A stretch of DNA of 64,000 bases, taken from an uncultured Subdoligranulum sp. (GTDB taxonomy: Bacteria; Bacillota; Clostridia; Oscillospirales; Ruminococcaceae). Where the stretch lies: positions 124,001 through 188,000 of the forward strand of contig NZ_OZ007030.1 in assembly GCF_963931595.1 (NCBI RefSeq). Direction: 5' to 3'. Position numbers and translations under genes: made by a program. This document shows, in pieces, positions 7,699 to 15,871 of this stretch. Within the stretch, counting starts at the first letter, position 1; each line of letters begins with the position of its first letter. Below the pieces are notes generated by a model. It had not been told where the DNA came from. It ran no database searches and saw only the letters and a program-made list of their open reading frames with translations.

Positions 7699-9557
7699 TG
7701 CGTGTTACCGGCGGGCGCCGCCCGCAAAATCTGGAACATACCCTCCGCTGCCTGTGGGTCTACCTGAAACACCACAGCGTCATGCTGGCCCTGGTGGCGG
7801 TGCTGGCTTCCCTCAGCGCCATCGCGGCCCTCATCGGCACCTACATGATCCGCCCGGTGGTCAACGGCCTGCTGGAAAACGGCAGCCTCACCTACCTGGC
7901 CGCCGGCGTGGGCCTGACGGCGGTGGTTTACCTGGTGGGCGCCCTCTGCACGCTGGGCTACAGCCAGATCATGGTCCGCGCCGCCCAGAAGATCCTGCGG
8001 GAGATCCGCCGCGACCTCTTCGCCCACCTGCAGACGCTGCCCCTCCAGTTCTTCGACACCCACCGCAAGGGCGACCTGATGAGCCTCTTCACCAACGATG
8101 TGGATACCGTCTCGGACGCCCTGAACAACAGTTTCGCCCTGGTCATCCAGACCTTCGTCCAGGTGGCGGGCACGCTGATCATGCTGTTCGTGCTGAACTG
8201 GAAGCTGTCGCTGCTGGTGGTGGTGGGTTACGCCGCCATGTTCTGGTATATTGACTTCAGCACCAAACACAGCCGGGCGTTCTACGCCAGACAGCAGGGC
8301 TGCCTGGGCGAACTGGACGCCTACATCGAGGAGATGATCGCCGGCCAGAAGGTGGTCAAGGTGTTCAACCACCAGCAGGCCGACCTGCAGGGCTTTGCCG
8401 CCCGCAACGAAAAACTGCGCCAGGCCGGTACCGGTGCCCAGAGCTACGCCGCCACCATGATCCCGGCGGTGGTCAGTATCGGGTATATCAACTACGCGGT
8501 CATCGCGGTGCTGGGCGGCCTCATGGTCATGAAGGGCTGGACCGACCTGGGCAGCCTGGCCAGCTATCTGGTCTTTGTGCGCCAGACCACCATGCCCATC
8601 AACCAGTTCACCCAGCAGGGCAACTTCCTGCTGGCTGCCCTGGCCGGCGCCGAGCGTATCTTCACCGCCATGGAGGAGGACCCCGAGGTGGATGCAGGCA
8701 CGGTGGATCTTGTCACGGTGCGGCAGGCCCCCGACGGTACCCTCACCGAGTGCACCGACGGGGAAGTCACCGGCCACTGGGCCTGGTGTGACCGCAGCCG
8801 TCCCAACGTGCCCTTCCAGCCGCTGGAAGGCCACGTGCGGTTCCACAACGTGGACTTCGGCTACGTGAAAGGCCACCTGATCCTGCAGGGACTGTCCCTC
8901 TACGCCAAGCCCGGCCAGAAGATCGCCTTTGTGGGTTCCACCGGCGCCGGCAAGACCACCATCACCAACCTGATCAACCGGTTCTACGATGTGACGGCGG
9001 GGTCCATCACCTACGACGGCATCGACGTGCGGCTCATCCGCAAGGACGCTTTGCGCCGCAGCCTGGGCATCGTGCTGCAGGACACCCACCTGTTCACCGG
9101 CACGGTGGCGGACAACATCCGCTTCGGCAAGCTGGACGCCACCCAGGAGGAGGTGGAGCGGGCGGCGAAGATCGCCAACGCCGACTCCTTCATCCGCCGC
9201 CTGCCCAAGGGGTATGACACGATGGTCACCGCCGACGGCGCCAACCTGAGCCAGGGCCAGCGCCAGCTGCTGGCCATCGCCCGGGCGGCGGTGGCGGATC
9301 CGCCGGTGCTGATCCTGGACGAAGCCACCTCCAGCATCGACACCCGCACCGAGGCCCTCATTGAGAAGGGCATGGACCGCCTGATGGAGGGCCGAACGGT
9401 GTTCGTGATCGCCCACCGGCTGTCCACGGTGCGCAACGCCGATGCCATCATCGTGCTGGAGCACGGCCACATTGTGGAGCGCGGCACCCACGAGGAGTTG
9501 CTGGCCCAGAAGGGCGAGTACTACCAGCTGTACAACGGCATGTTTGAACTCTCCTGA
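7695..9557 (+). CDS. Heterodimeric ABC exporter, subunit with canonical ATP site
   Basis: The 620-residue half-transporter has a six-helix membrane domain and an ATPase domain with canonical Walker A (GSTGAGKTT), Walker B (LILDEATSS with catalytic Glu) and H-loop (IAHRLSTV). Its signature is LSQGQ rather than LSGGQ. Paired with the previous subunit, this gives one consensus and one degenerate nucleotide site. About 45 extra residues lie between the membrane and ATPase domains (residues about 330-375), as in BmrD-like subunits. It starts inside the stop of the upstream gene; a second ATG three bases later is equally possible. Confidence 0.92.
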   Translation: MMRVTGGRRPQNLEHTLRCLWVYLKHHSVMLALVAVLASLSAIAALIGTYMIRPVVNGLLENGSLTYLAAGVGLTAVVYLVGALCTLGYSQIMVRAAQKILREIRRDLFAHLQTLPLQFFDTHRKGDLMSLFTNDVDTVSDALNNSFALVIQTFVQVAGTLIMLFVLNWKLSLLVVVGYAAMFWYIDFSTKHSRAFYARQQGCLGELDAYIEEMIAGQKVVKVFNHQQADLQGFAARNEKLRQAGTGAQSYAATMIPAVVSIGYINYAVIAVLGGLMVMKGWTDLGSLASYLVFVRQTTMPINQFTQQGNFLLAALAGAERIFTAMEEDPEVDAGTVDLVTVRQAPDGTLTECTDGEVTGHWAWCDRSRPNVPFQPLEGHVRFHNVDFGYVKGHLILQGLSLYAKPGQKIAFVGSTGAGKTTITNLINRFYDVTAGSITYDGIDVRLIRKDALRRSLGIVLQDTHLFTGTVADNIRFGKLDATQEEVERAAKIANADSFIRRLPKGYDTMVTADGANLSQGQRQLLAIARAAVADPPVLILDEATSSIDTRTEALIEKGMDRLMEGRTVFVIAHRLSTVRNADAIIVLEHGHIVERGTHEELLAQKGEYYQLYNGMFELS

Positions 9558-9598
9558 ATGGATGAGCGAAAGCCGGCAAAGTTTTTTGCCCTAAACTA

Positions 9599-9627
9599 TT
9601 GACAGACACCCTGCGTTGTGCTATTAT
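9599..9627 (+). promoter_or_regulatory. Promoter of the initiator tRNA gene
   Basis: A perfect TTGACA at 9599-9604 and TATTAT at 9622-9627 with 17-base spacing, and a TGC extended -10. The strength fits a tRNA gene. Confidence 0.8.
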
Positions 9628-9660
9628 AATCTAGCACCCTAACGGAGGGCGCCTGAATAT

Positions 9661-9736
<76 letters not shown>

Positions 9737-9738
9737 CC

Positions 9739-9769
9739 AAGACCCGGTCTGAAAAGACCGGGTCTTTTC
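9739..9769 (+). terminator. Terminator of the tRNA-fMet gene
   Basis: AAGACCCGGTCT pairs with AGACCGGGTCTT and is followed by TTTCTT. Confidence 0.9.
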
Positions 9770-9850
9770 TTGTGTTAAAACGCGGCAAAAAGGCAGAAGT
9801 TTTTCATTTGATTCATCGATGCTGCGTATAATATTTTTTCTGATGTTGAC

Positions 9851-9903
9851 AAAAAAGACCGGCAGAGCCCCCTGTATTTTCGGGTGTCCTGCCGGTCTTT
9901 TTT
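9851..9903. terminator. Bidirectional terminator-like hairpin in the gap 9770-10245
   Basis: A 15-base stem, AAAAAAGACCGGCAG (9851-9865) with CTGCCGGTCTTTTTT (9889-9903), would work on either strand. A partial copy of the right arm (GCCGGTCTTTTTTGCA) recurs near 10013-10027. Otherwise this gap of about 475 bases shows no gene apart from the hairpin at 10117-10165. Confidence 0.65.
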
Positions 9904-10116
9904 GCACTCGGGACGCTGTCTGGGCTGGTATTATTTCCCTTGGCCCGCAGGCAATTTGTCCGTTTTTTGCCCCGGAAAAAGCAGATAATGCCGCTTGCAA
10001 ACGGCCTGCCCGCCGGTCTTTTTTGCAGGAAATACCTCGTAAAATTTACCGGCGGCACAAAAGACCCTTGAGAGGAATGAGCCCTGAAAAACGTACTTTT
10101 CTAATTTCAGTCGGAA

Positions 10117-10165
10117 AGAAAAAGCCAGGCAGCGCTGTCCACGTTGTGAACGGCGCCGCCTGGCT
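10117..10165 (-). terminator. Terminator of the leftward HTH gene
   Basis: Read on the minus strand, AGCCAGGC pairs with GCCTGGCT and ends in TTTTTCTTT. It lies 80 bases beyond the stop of the HTH regulator. Confidence 0.7.
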
Positions 10166-10245
10166 GCATTACGATATGCGGATCTTTATAACCGAAATGG
10201 GACGCGGCAGACCTGATACGCTTTGAGAAATTCTCCGAAATATGG

Positions 10246-10470
10246 CTAGTCGACAGATTTCTCTTCGCGGGATGAATCGATATATTCAATCAGATCTCCC
10301 GGCTGGCAGTGCAGGATGCTGCAGATTTTTCCGAGTGTGTCGGTAGTGACAGGCTTGTCATGGCGTATTCGTTGCAGAGTTTGCGCATCAATTCCTTCGT
10401 TGGCCAAACGGTAGAAGGAAATACGGTTCTCTTTCATAAATTCCCGCATCGGACGAAACGAGATCGGCAC
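10246..10470 (-). CDS. Small Cro/C1-type HTH transcriptional regulator
   Basis: This 74-residue protein is almost entirely an HTH domain of the YozG/HTH_26 type: an ISFYRLANEGIDAQTLQRIR recognition region followed by TTDTLGKICSILHCQPGDLIEY. The GTG at 10468-10470 is chosen because GGGGGTGAT lies just upstream; longer frames run through the promoter and the palindrome. It is divergent from the SLOG-like gene, with a 30-bp palindrome between them, so autoregulation plus control of the neighbour is likely. Confidence 0.75.
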   Translation of the reverse strand: MPISFRPMREFMKENRISFYRLANEGIDAQTLQRIRHDKPVTTDTLGKICSILHCQPGDLIEYIDSSREEKSVD

Positions 10471-10514
10471 TGCATCACCCCCGTTTTTGATTATTATAGG
10501 GGGCTTGCCACTTT

Positions 10515-10544
10515 CCATTATAGTGATTATAATCACTATAATGG
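10515..10544. promoter_or_regulatory. 30-bp perfect palindromic operator over divergent promoters
   Basis: CCATTATAGTGATTA followed immediately by its exact reverse complement. The centre contains TATAAT on both strands (10528-10533 for plus) and another TATAAT occurs at 10537-10542. The palindrome therefore overlaps the -10 elements of both the HTH gene and the SLOG-like gene. It is the likely binding site of the HTH protein. Confidence 0.75.
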
Positions 10545-10554
10545 AGGAATAAAA

Positions 10555-10992
10555 GTGATTGTTACGTTTTGCGGTCATTCGCAGATTTCGCAGTGCCAGG
10601 CAGTGGAAAGATGGCTATATGGTGTGACGCAGGAATTGATTACGCGAGGCGCCACAACCTTTTATCTGGGCGGTTATGGTGCCTTTGACAACCTGGCGGC
10701 ATCTGTCTTGCGGAGACAAAAGATGCAGTATCCCCAGATCGAATTGGTTCTTGTCATGGCCTATCTCAACGACGGAAGAGACGCTTCCGGTTACGACCGA
10801 ACCATCTACCCGCCACTGGAAACCGTGCCGCGCCGTTATGCGATTCCGCGCAGGAACCGCTGGATGGTCCAATCTTCCGACATCGTGGTGGCCTATGTCC
10901 TCCATGACTGGGGCGGGGCGGCTGCAACACTTCGGTTCGCTATACAGAAAAAGAAGCAGATTCTTTCTTATTGCGATGAAGTGGGTTTCTGA
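10555..10992 (+). CDS. SLOG/DUF1273-like nucleotide-binding-fold protein
   Basis: The 145-residue protein begins MIVTFCGHSQI and continues with a glycine-rich FYLGGYGAFDNLAAS segment near residue 38. It ends with VQSSDIVVAYVLHDWGGAAATL. This is the layout of Rossmann-like SLOG/YpsA (DUF1273) proteins, which bind nucleotides or nucleotide-derived ligands. The GTG at 10555 follows a GGAGG box that lies inside the operator region. A role as sensor or effector with the adjacent HTH regulator is inferred; no catalytic function can be assigned. Confidence 0.65.
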   Translation: MIVTFCGHSQISQCQAVERWLYGVTQELITRGATTFYLGGYGAFDNLAASVLRRQKMQYPQIELVLVMAYLNDGRDASGYDRTIYPPLETVPRRYAIPRRNRWMVQSSDIVVAYVLHDWGGAAATLRFAIQKKKQILSYCDEVGF

Positions 10993-11071
10993 CACAGTCT
11001 GCAGGTCGCCTCTCGCAGGAAGAGCGGCAAATATATTTTTGAAAGTCCCTGTTATGGCCCGCCCCGGATGC

Positions 11072-11077
11072 TATAAT
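11072..11077 (+). promoter_or_regulatory. Extended -10 promoter before the Phd-like gene
   Basis: TGCTATAAT gives an extended -10 at 11072-11077, about 90 bases before the next start codon. No good -35 is visible. Confidence 0.4.
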
Positions 11078-11165
11078 GAAAACAATGAGAAAACAATCCC
11101 CGGAGGCCGACTCGGAAGGGGCGTCTCTCCGGGACAGGAAACAGAACGACAGGAGGCAAGCAATC

Positions 11166-11642
11166 ATGGCAAATTTACCATCCACCGAAACGATGGAACG
11201 CATCTCCCGCCAGGAACTGGCAGACAATCTGGACGCTGTGCTGGACCGTGTGCTCCGGGAAAACATCGGGCTGGTCATCACCAATGAGGGAAAGGACGAT
11301 CTCGTCCTCTGCCCGTCCTCCTGGCTGGATCCGTTCCACACGGAGGACTTCGGGTCGGTGATCAACTGCGCGCTCCGCTACGCCATGCATGCCGAAGACA
11401 AGGAGAGTGAGGCGGTCATCCGCTATCTCCGCCACCGCTGCGGAATACTGGATGAAAAGACGCTGTCGGTGGCGGTTGCGGACCTGGACAAAGAGCTGAA
11501 ACAGCCGTCACTGTCGCTGAAGAACCCGCAGGTCTGGCAGGAACTGCAGGGAATGTTCCGGCAGCAGCTGGCCGCGCTGCGGGAGGCTCCTTTGGAGAAC
11601 GCGGAGCAACAGGATCCCCCTGCAAAACACGATGAACCATAG
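11166..11642 (+). CDS. Hypothetical protein with Phd/YefM-like N-terminus
   Basis: The 158-residue protein has an N-terminal segment (ISRQELADNLDAVLDRVLRE, then IGLVITNEGKDDLVLCPSSWL) that resembles the Phd/YefM antitoxin fold: a short beta-alpha-alpha-beta region that binds DNA. The C-terminal half is Gln- and Leu-rich, helical and unassigned. An AGGAGG site lies 8 bases before the ATG. It precedes a recombinase-fold gene by 32 bases and is probably co-transcribed. No RelE/Doc-type toxin is adjacent, so an antitoxin role is unproven; it may regulate the neighbouring genes. Confidence 0.5.
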   Translation: MANLPSTETMERISRQELADNLDAVLDRVLRENIGLVITNEGKDDLVLCPSSWLDPFHTEDFGSVINCALRYAMHAEDKESEAVIRYLRHRCGILDEKTLSVAVADLDKELKQPSLSLKNPQVWQELQGMFRQQLAALREAPLENAEQQDPPAKHDEP

Positions 11643-11674
11643 TATTTCGGTGAAAAGACTCCGGGAGGACCCCA

Positions 11675-12574
11675 ATGAAATTAAAACAATGGGCGCAGGA
11701 CTGGTTTTCCGCCTGGCAGGCGTCCCATGCCGGTTCCTACAGGACCGCACAGTCCTATCAGGGGCTGCTGCAGAATACGATCCTGCCCCGCCTGGGAAGA
11801 TATGAACTGGCAGAACTGACGCCCCCGCGGCTGAAGCGGTATTTTGCCAGTCTGTCCGGCGGAAAGGCCAAAAATACCTACAAGCTGCTGCGGACCATCC
11901 TTCAGCAAGGGGTGACGGCAGGGCTGCTGGCAGAAAATCCCTGTACGCCGGAGATTTTAGGCGAGGAGGTCCTTGCCAGACGAAAAGCAGGACCCAGCCG
12001 GGAACAGCCTGTCTTTACCCGGGAAGAACAGGAAAAGCTGCTGGCTGTCTGCGAGGAGGAGCTGTGGGGCAACCTGATCCGCTTTGCCTTTGCCACGGGA
12101 CTTCCCCAGGGGGAATTGCTGGCCCTGCGGGAGGAGGATGTGGACCTGGTCGCCAGTCGGCTGACTGTGCGCAACCGGGTCGCCCGCATTGCCGACGAAC
12201 AGAGTAAGGAACGCAAAACTAGGCTGGCGCTGCTGCCTGTTCCGCTTTATTCTGTGCCGCTGCCTGCCGCCTGCAAAAGGATTGTGGAATCGCAGCTTGG
12301 CACGCTGCGTACCCTGCAGGCGGTGGATGCCCGCTGCAATCCCGACCACCTGCTGTTTGCTACGCCGGACGGACGCCCGGTGGAAGCCAATGTCCTGCGG
12401 GAACATCTGGCGCTGCTGGAGAGAAGGGCGGGCGTGCCTTGCCTGACTTTCTCGACCATCCGGGAGACCGCCATCCGCCAGGCGCTGGAGGACGGCGGAA
12501 CCGACGCCGAAGTGATGGAGCGGTTCCACTGCAAGGACCGGCAGGCCTTTTTGCGCAGGTATCGCCCAAAGTAA
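11675..12574 (+). CDS. Tyrosine-recombinase-fold protein, catalytically degenerate
   Basis: The 299-residue protein has an N-terminal SAM-like core-binding domain (1-95) and a C-terminal phage-integrase fold. Catalytic positions are lost. Where active enzymes have TGLRxGE it reads TGLPQGELLAL, so the first Arg is gone. The HxLR box is STIRETAI, and the C-terminus ends FLRRYRPK without a clear GHxxxxxTxxxY motif. It probably still binds DNA but may not recombine alone. A strong terminator follows. Confidence 0.7.
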   Translation: MKLKQWAQDWFSAWQASHAGSYRTAQSYQGLLQNTILPRLGRYELAELTPPRLKRYFASLSGGKAKNTYKLLRTILQQGVTAGLLAENPCTPEILGEEVLARRKAGPSREQPVFTREEQEKLLAVCEEELWGNLIRFAFATGLPQGELLALREEDVDLVASRLTVRNRVARIADEQSKERKTRLALLPVPLYSVPLPAACKRIVESQLGTLRTLQAVDARCNPDHLLFATPDGRPVEANVLREHLALLERRAGVPCLTFSTIRETAIRQALEDGGTDAEVMERFHCKDRQAFLRRYRPK

Positions 12575-12593
12575 ACTGAACAAGCCATGAATC

Positions 12594-12632
12594 AAAACAC
12601 GCGCTTTCCGTTAAGGAAAGCGCGTGTTTTTT
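12594..12632 (+). terminator. Terminator after the first recombinase-like gene
   Basis: AAAACACGCGCTTTCC (12594-12609) pairs perfectly with GGAAAGCGCGTGTTTT (12615-12630), followed by TT. The rest of the 365-base gap to the next gene shows only a possible promoter. Confidence 0.9.
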
Positions 12633-12859
12633 ATTGTCGACCTTGACGATTGCTGCAAAGTACTTACGATGAAAATGAAAATGCCGTTGCACAGCCGAAA
12701 AGACGATGTCAAGTGTTGCAGCAAGAAAAAGTGCCGCTTTTTGATTGACAGAACAACAAAAGTAATTATCGTGATATCCAAGCCGGAGAAAAAATCCCCG
12801 TTATACGCTGACGGGAGAGCTGTCAACCCCTTTCTCCATGGCACCCCCCCTTTTTGAAG

Positions 12860-12887
12860 TTGCACCAAAAACAAAAGTAAATATCAT
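12860..12887 (+). promoter_or_regulatory. Possible promoter of the second recombinase-like gene
   Basis: TTGCAC at 12860-12865 and TATCAT at 12882-12887 with a 16-base spacer. Confidence 0.4.
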
Positions 12888-12938
12888 TTTTCTTGTAAAA
12901 CGATGAACGATTTCCCCAAGATCAAGGAGCATTACGAT

Positions 12939-14306
12939 ATGAGTCAACGCAAGTATACAAAAGCGATCCCCTTCCAATGGAAAAAGATATCATGCAGCGC
13001 CACCGGGCATTTCAATACCTCCAAAAACTGCTTTGTAGTGTTATTGAGGACTTCCAACCCGGCCGGAGGAGATGATCTTGAGTATGAACCCAGAACCACA
13101 CTTAAGGACAGGAAAGAAATCCCTTGTTACCTTGCATCTGAGGGAGGCATCCGGGCCAAGAAGGCTCTTTACAAAAAATACGCGGAGCAGCAGGTGAAAA
13201 CCTTTCCGGGCGATACAGTGCAGCGCAGCGCCGAGGGCGCCTATACCCTTCTGGAAGCAACCGGGGAATTTCAGCGCTATCTTGCCAGGGAGATCGGAAA
13301 AGACAGAAAAAATCCCGCCAACACGAAGGATACGCTGGACCGGGATTTGTTGGACAAGTATCTGTCCTTTTATGGGGACAGACCGCTGTGCCGGATTGAC
13401 AAAGGGGTGCGCAAAACCGTGGAGCAGGACCTGGCTGCCCAGGATCCCCGCTTCACAAAGCACCAGATGCAGCGGTGCCGTCACCGTCTGGAATGGATGC
13501 AGTGGTATGCGGCGGAACACGGATGGATGAACATGCCGAAACGGCGGGGCAGAAAGCGGCACGATGCCCAGGGGCAGAAGCGCAGCAAGCTGGGAAATCA
13601 GAGCCTTTCCCATGAGGAGTTCAGCAGGCTGCTGAAACAGGCAAAACAGAATGCGTTGCAGAATGGCCTTGCCGTGGGTGTGTTGCTGGTGCTGCTGGAA
13701 GGTTTTTCGCCGGAAGAAGCCTGCAGTTTGCAGTATGGGGATTATGTACGGCTGCCGGGTTCGGCGTATTACAGCCTGCGGGTTTTGCGGCCTTACCTGG
13801 AAAAGGCGGACAACGTCCTGCAGTTTGGCAGGGAAAAGGTATATCCGTACAGGCTGCGCTATGTACCGGTTTGTCAGCCCCTTCAGGAAATTCTGCAGCG
13901 CCGGGCGGAATGGGCGCGGGAGAAGGGCGGAAGGAGCTTTCTCAAGATGCCCATCGTCTGCAGCAAAGCAGAATGGAAAACGGCTTGCAGGCCGGAAGAG
14001 CTGCAGAGGTACAGTAAATCTTTGCTGAAACAGGCAGGGTTTGCGGCGGGGACCTACAAAAAGACCGATGAAAAATCTGATCACCAGGAAGAAAAGACCA
14101 TCGGGGCCACCGTCAGGGTGTTGCACCGTACCTTCGACGAAATGGTGAAAGGGTGGCTCCGGGCGGGAGAAAAAGACCACCTGCAGGGGTGGGCGCCCAA
14201 GACGGTCATGGATAAAGTCTACCGGGATTACCAGAGCGTCTGGTATCAGGAATGTATCGGAAGAAAACTGGATGAAGCCATCCGGTGCTATCAGAAAGGA
14301 GCGTGA
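12939..14306 (+). CDS. Divergent tyrosine-recombinase-like protein
   Basis: The 455-residue protein has a long basic N-terminus, a helical core-binding-like region with VLLVLLEGFSPEEACSLQY where an integrase would have the first catalytic Arg, and a C-terminal VRVLHRTFDEMV followed by LQGWAPKTVMDKVYRDY. These align in order with the Arg box, the HxLRHT box and the GHxxxxTxxxY box, but the first Arg is Ser and the spacing is unusual. The ATG at 12939 has an AAGGAG site; an upstream ATG at 12903 has none. It is followed 5 bases later by a related gene. Confidence 0.6.
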   Translation: MSQRKYTKAIPFQWKKISCSATGHFNTSKNCFVVLLRTSNPAGGDDLEYEPRTTLKDRKEIPCYLASEGGIRAKKALYKKYAEQQVKTFPGDTVQRSAEGAYTLLEATGEFQRYLAREIGKDRKNPANTKDTLDRDLLDKYLSFYGDRPLCRIDKGVRKTVEQDLAAQDPRFTKHQMQRCRHRLEWMQWYAAEHGWMNMPKRRGRKRHDAQGQKRSKLGNQSLSHEEFSRLLKQAKQNALQNGLAVGVLLVLLEGFSPEEACSLQYGDYVRLPGSAYYSLRVLRPYLEKADNVLQFGREKVYPYRLRYVPVCQPLQEILQRRAEWAREKGGRSFLKMPIVCSKAEWKTACRPEELQRYSKSLLKQAGFAAGTYKKTDEKSDHQEEKTIGATVRVLHRTFDEMVKGWLRAGEKDHLQGWAPKTVMDKVYRDYQSVWYQECIGRKLDEAIRCYQKGA

Positions 14307-14311
14307 TATAC

Positions 14312-15766
14312 ATGGACGAGGTCACAAAACAATGGAGCCTGTGCGGCAGGCAGGTGGATTGCACCTGCCGGGAGAAAGCGGTGCCGGAGGGCAAGGTTCG
14401 GATCACCGGCAGCTGGAGCTGCGGCCGGTATGAAAACCTGAAAATCCGCAGCACCGTGAAAAAGGAAACCGACGTAGAACAGTATCTGAAGAGACAGATC
14501 GAAAAACAGCTGATGGCGTACCTGCGCAAGGAACAGGCAGGCGTGTCGCCGGAAGCCCCGGAGAAAAGTCCCACCCTGATGGAGCTCTACCGGCAGAAAT
14601 ACCGGCAGTATTTCAACGAACACGACTGGCTGCCTTCCACCCGGGACAATTACGACCGGGACTACCGCCTGCGGCTGCTGTGCGGGAATCTGGAAGAAAA
14701 AGGGGCGCGGCAGATCACCGAGGAGGATATTGCCCGGCGGATGGAAGTGCTGGCAGATCAACCCCAGAAAGTCCGGCCCCAGAAGAAAAGCCGGCAGGCG
14801 GAACGGATGAAAGCCCTTTGGATTCTGCTGTGCCGGTTTCTGGAATTTCTGGTGGAGGAAGGGGATCTGCGCTGCAGCCCCATCCCGGAACGTACCTTGA
14901 AGAAGCTGGACATTGCGAAGGAACAGCTGCAGCCAACGGCCAGGGAACTGTATAACCGGCGGTTCGGCAAGCAGACGCTGACCCGGCAGGAATGCGCCCG
15001 GCTGCTGGCGATGGTGGAACAGTCAGAAAATCCCCTGGCCCTGGCCTGTGCCCTGATGCTGCTTCAGGGCATGCGTGATGGGGAAGCCTGCGGCCTCAAT
15101 TTTGATTGTCTCAAAACAACAGAAAATGGCCTGCCCTTTATCCAGGTGGAGTGCCAGGATGAAAAGGACAAAGCAAAGAAGGCAAAGCGCAGCGTTACCG
15201 ACCTGCTGAAAAGCAAAAACAGCTACCGCACCCTGCCCTGCACCCCGACGGTTGTGCGTCTGATCCGCCGGCAGCAGGCGTGGATCCGTCGCCGTCACCC
15301 CGAACTGACCGAAGAACAGCTGGCGGAGCTGCCGCTGCTCTGGGTGGAAACACAGAAAGGGCGGCGCAATCCTGTGCCGGGGGAGCGCCGGGCCATCACC
15401 AGGGATGTGGGCAAGATGGGACGGGAGATGCTGGATCAGTGTATGGAGGAGGGCACCGAAAAAATTCTGGTCAACGAGGAGGACACCGACCTGGAGGAAG
15501 GGGCCGGGTCCTGCGAAGAAAATCTCACCGCCTACGCACTGCGCCATACCTACTGCACGGGCCTGAGCATTGCCACCGACCTGACCGACGAGGAGATAGC
15601 CTACTGCATGGGTCATCAGAGTCCGACGGGCAGTCGCCTGCGGATGAATGAGGATAAACAGCGGCGTCTGCTGCTGGCCCATGAGGCCTACGAGGCAGCC
15701 TTCGCCGGTGATATGGCCCCGCCGGAACCTGTTTGCGGTGATGATGCAAAAGAGGACGCTTCCTGA
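14312..15766 (+). CDS. Tyrosine-recombinase-like protein, paired with upstream gene
   Basis: The 484-residue protein has a core-binding domain (about 100-220) and a catalytic-like domain. ALMLLQGMRDGEACGL keeps the first Arg, and LTAYALRHTYCTGL keeps the Arg-His pair, followed by YCMGHQ. The expected tyrosine region reads SRLRMNEDKQRR and contains no Tyr, so nucleophilic activity is doubtful. The AAAGGAG site spaced 10 bases before the ATG at 14312 lies inside the end of the upstream gene, so the two are coupled. The arrangement recalls multi-recombinase elements (RIT, Tn554), but the residues differ. Confidence 0.65.
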   Translation: MDEVTKQWSLCGRQVDCTCREKAVPEGKVRITGSWSCGRYENLKIRSTVKKETDVEQYLKRQIEKQLMAYLRKEQAGVSPEAPEKSPTLMELYRQKYRQYFNEHDWLPSTRDNYDRDYRLRLLCGNLEEKGARQITEEDIARRMEVLADQPQKVRPQKKSRQAERMKALWILLCRFLEFLVEEGDLRCSPIPERTLKKLDIAKEQLQPTARELYNRRFGKQTLTRQECARLLAMVEQSENPLALACALMLLQGMRDGEACGLNFDCLKTTENGLPFIQVECQDEKDKAKKAKRSVTDLLKSKNSYRTLPCTPTVVRLIRRQQAWIRRRHPELTEEQLAELPLLWVETQKGRRNPVPGERRAITRDVGKMGREMLDQCMEEGTEKILVNEEDTDLEEGAGSCEENLTAYALRHTYCTGLSIATDLTDEEIAYCMGHQSPTGSRLRMNEDKQRRLLLAHEAYEAAFAGDMAPPEPVCGDDAKEDAS

Positions 15767-15836
15767 CTTGCGGGGAGGATAGCCTGCCCGGCAGAAAGCA
15801 GTAAAGAGAACACAGGCACCATGTAAACAACAAAAT

Positions 15837-15857
15837 CCCCGCAGGCAGCCTGCGGGG
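15837..15857. terminator. Convergent terminator hairpin
   Basis: CCCCGCAGG and CCTGCGGGG arms with a 3-base loop between two converging genes. The minus-strand side continues ATTTTGTTGTTT, so it best serves the leftward integrase operon. Confidence 0.7.
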
Positions 15858-15871
15858 AGCAAAACGGTATT

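Noticed and set aside
7662..9491. A 609-codon leftward open frame opposite the second ABC exporter gene
   Set aside because: Antisense artefact of biased third-codon positions; the plus strand has full ABC transporter motifs.
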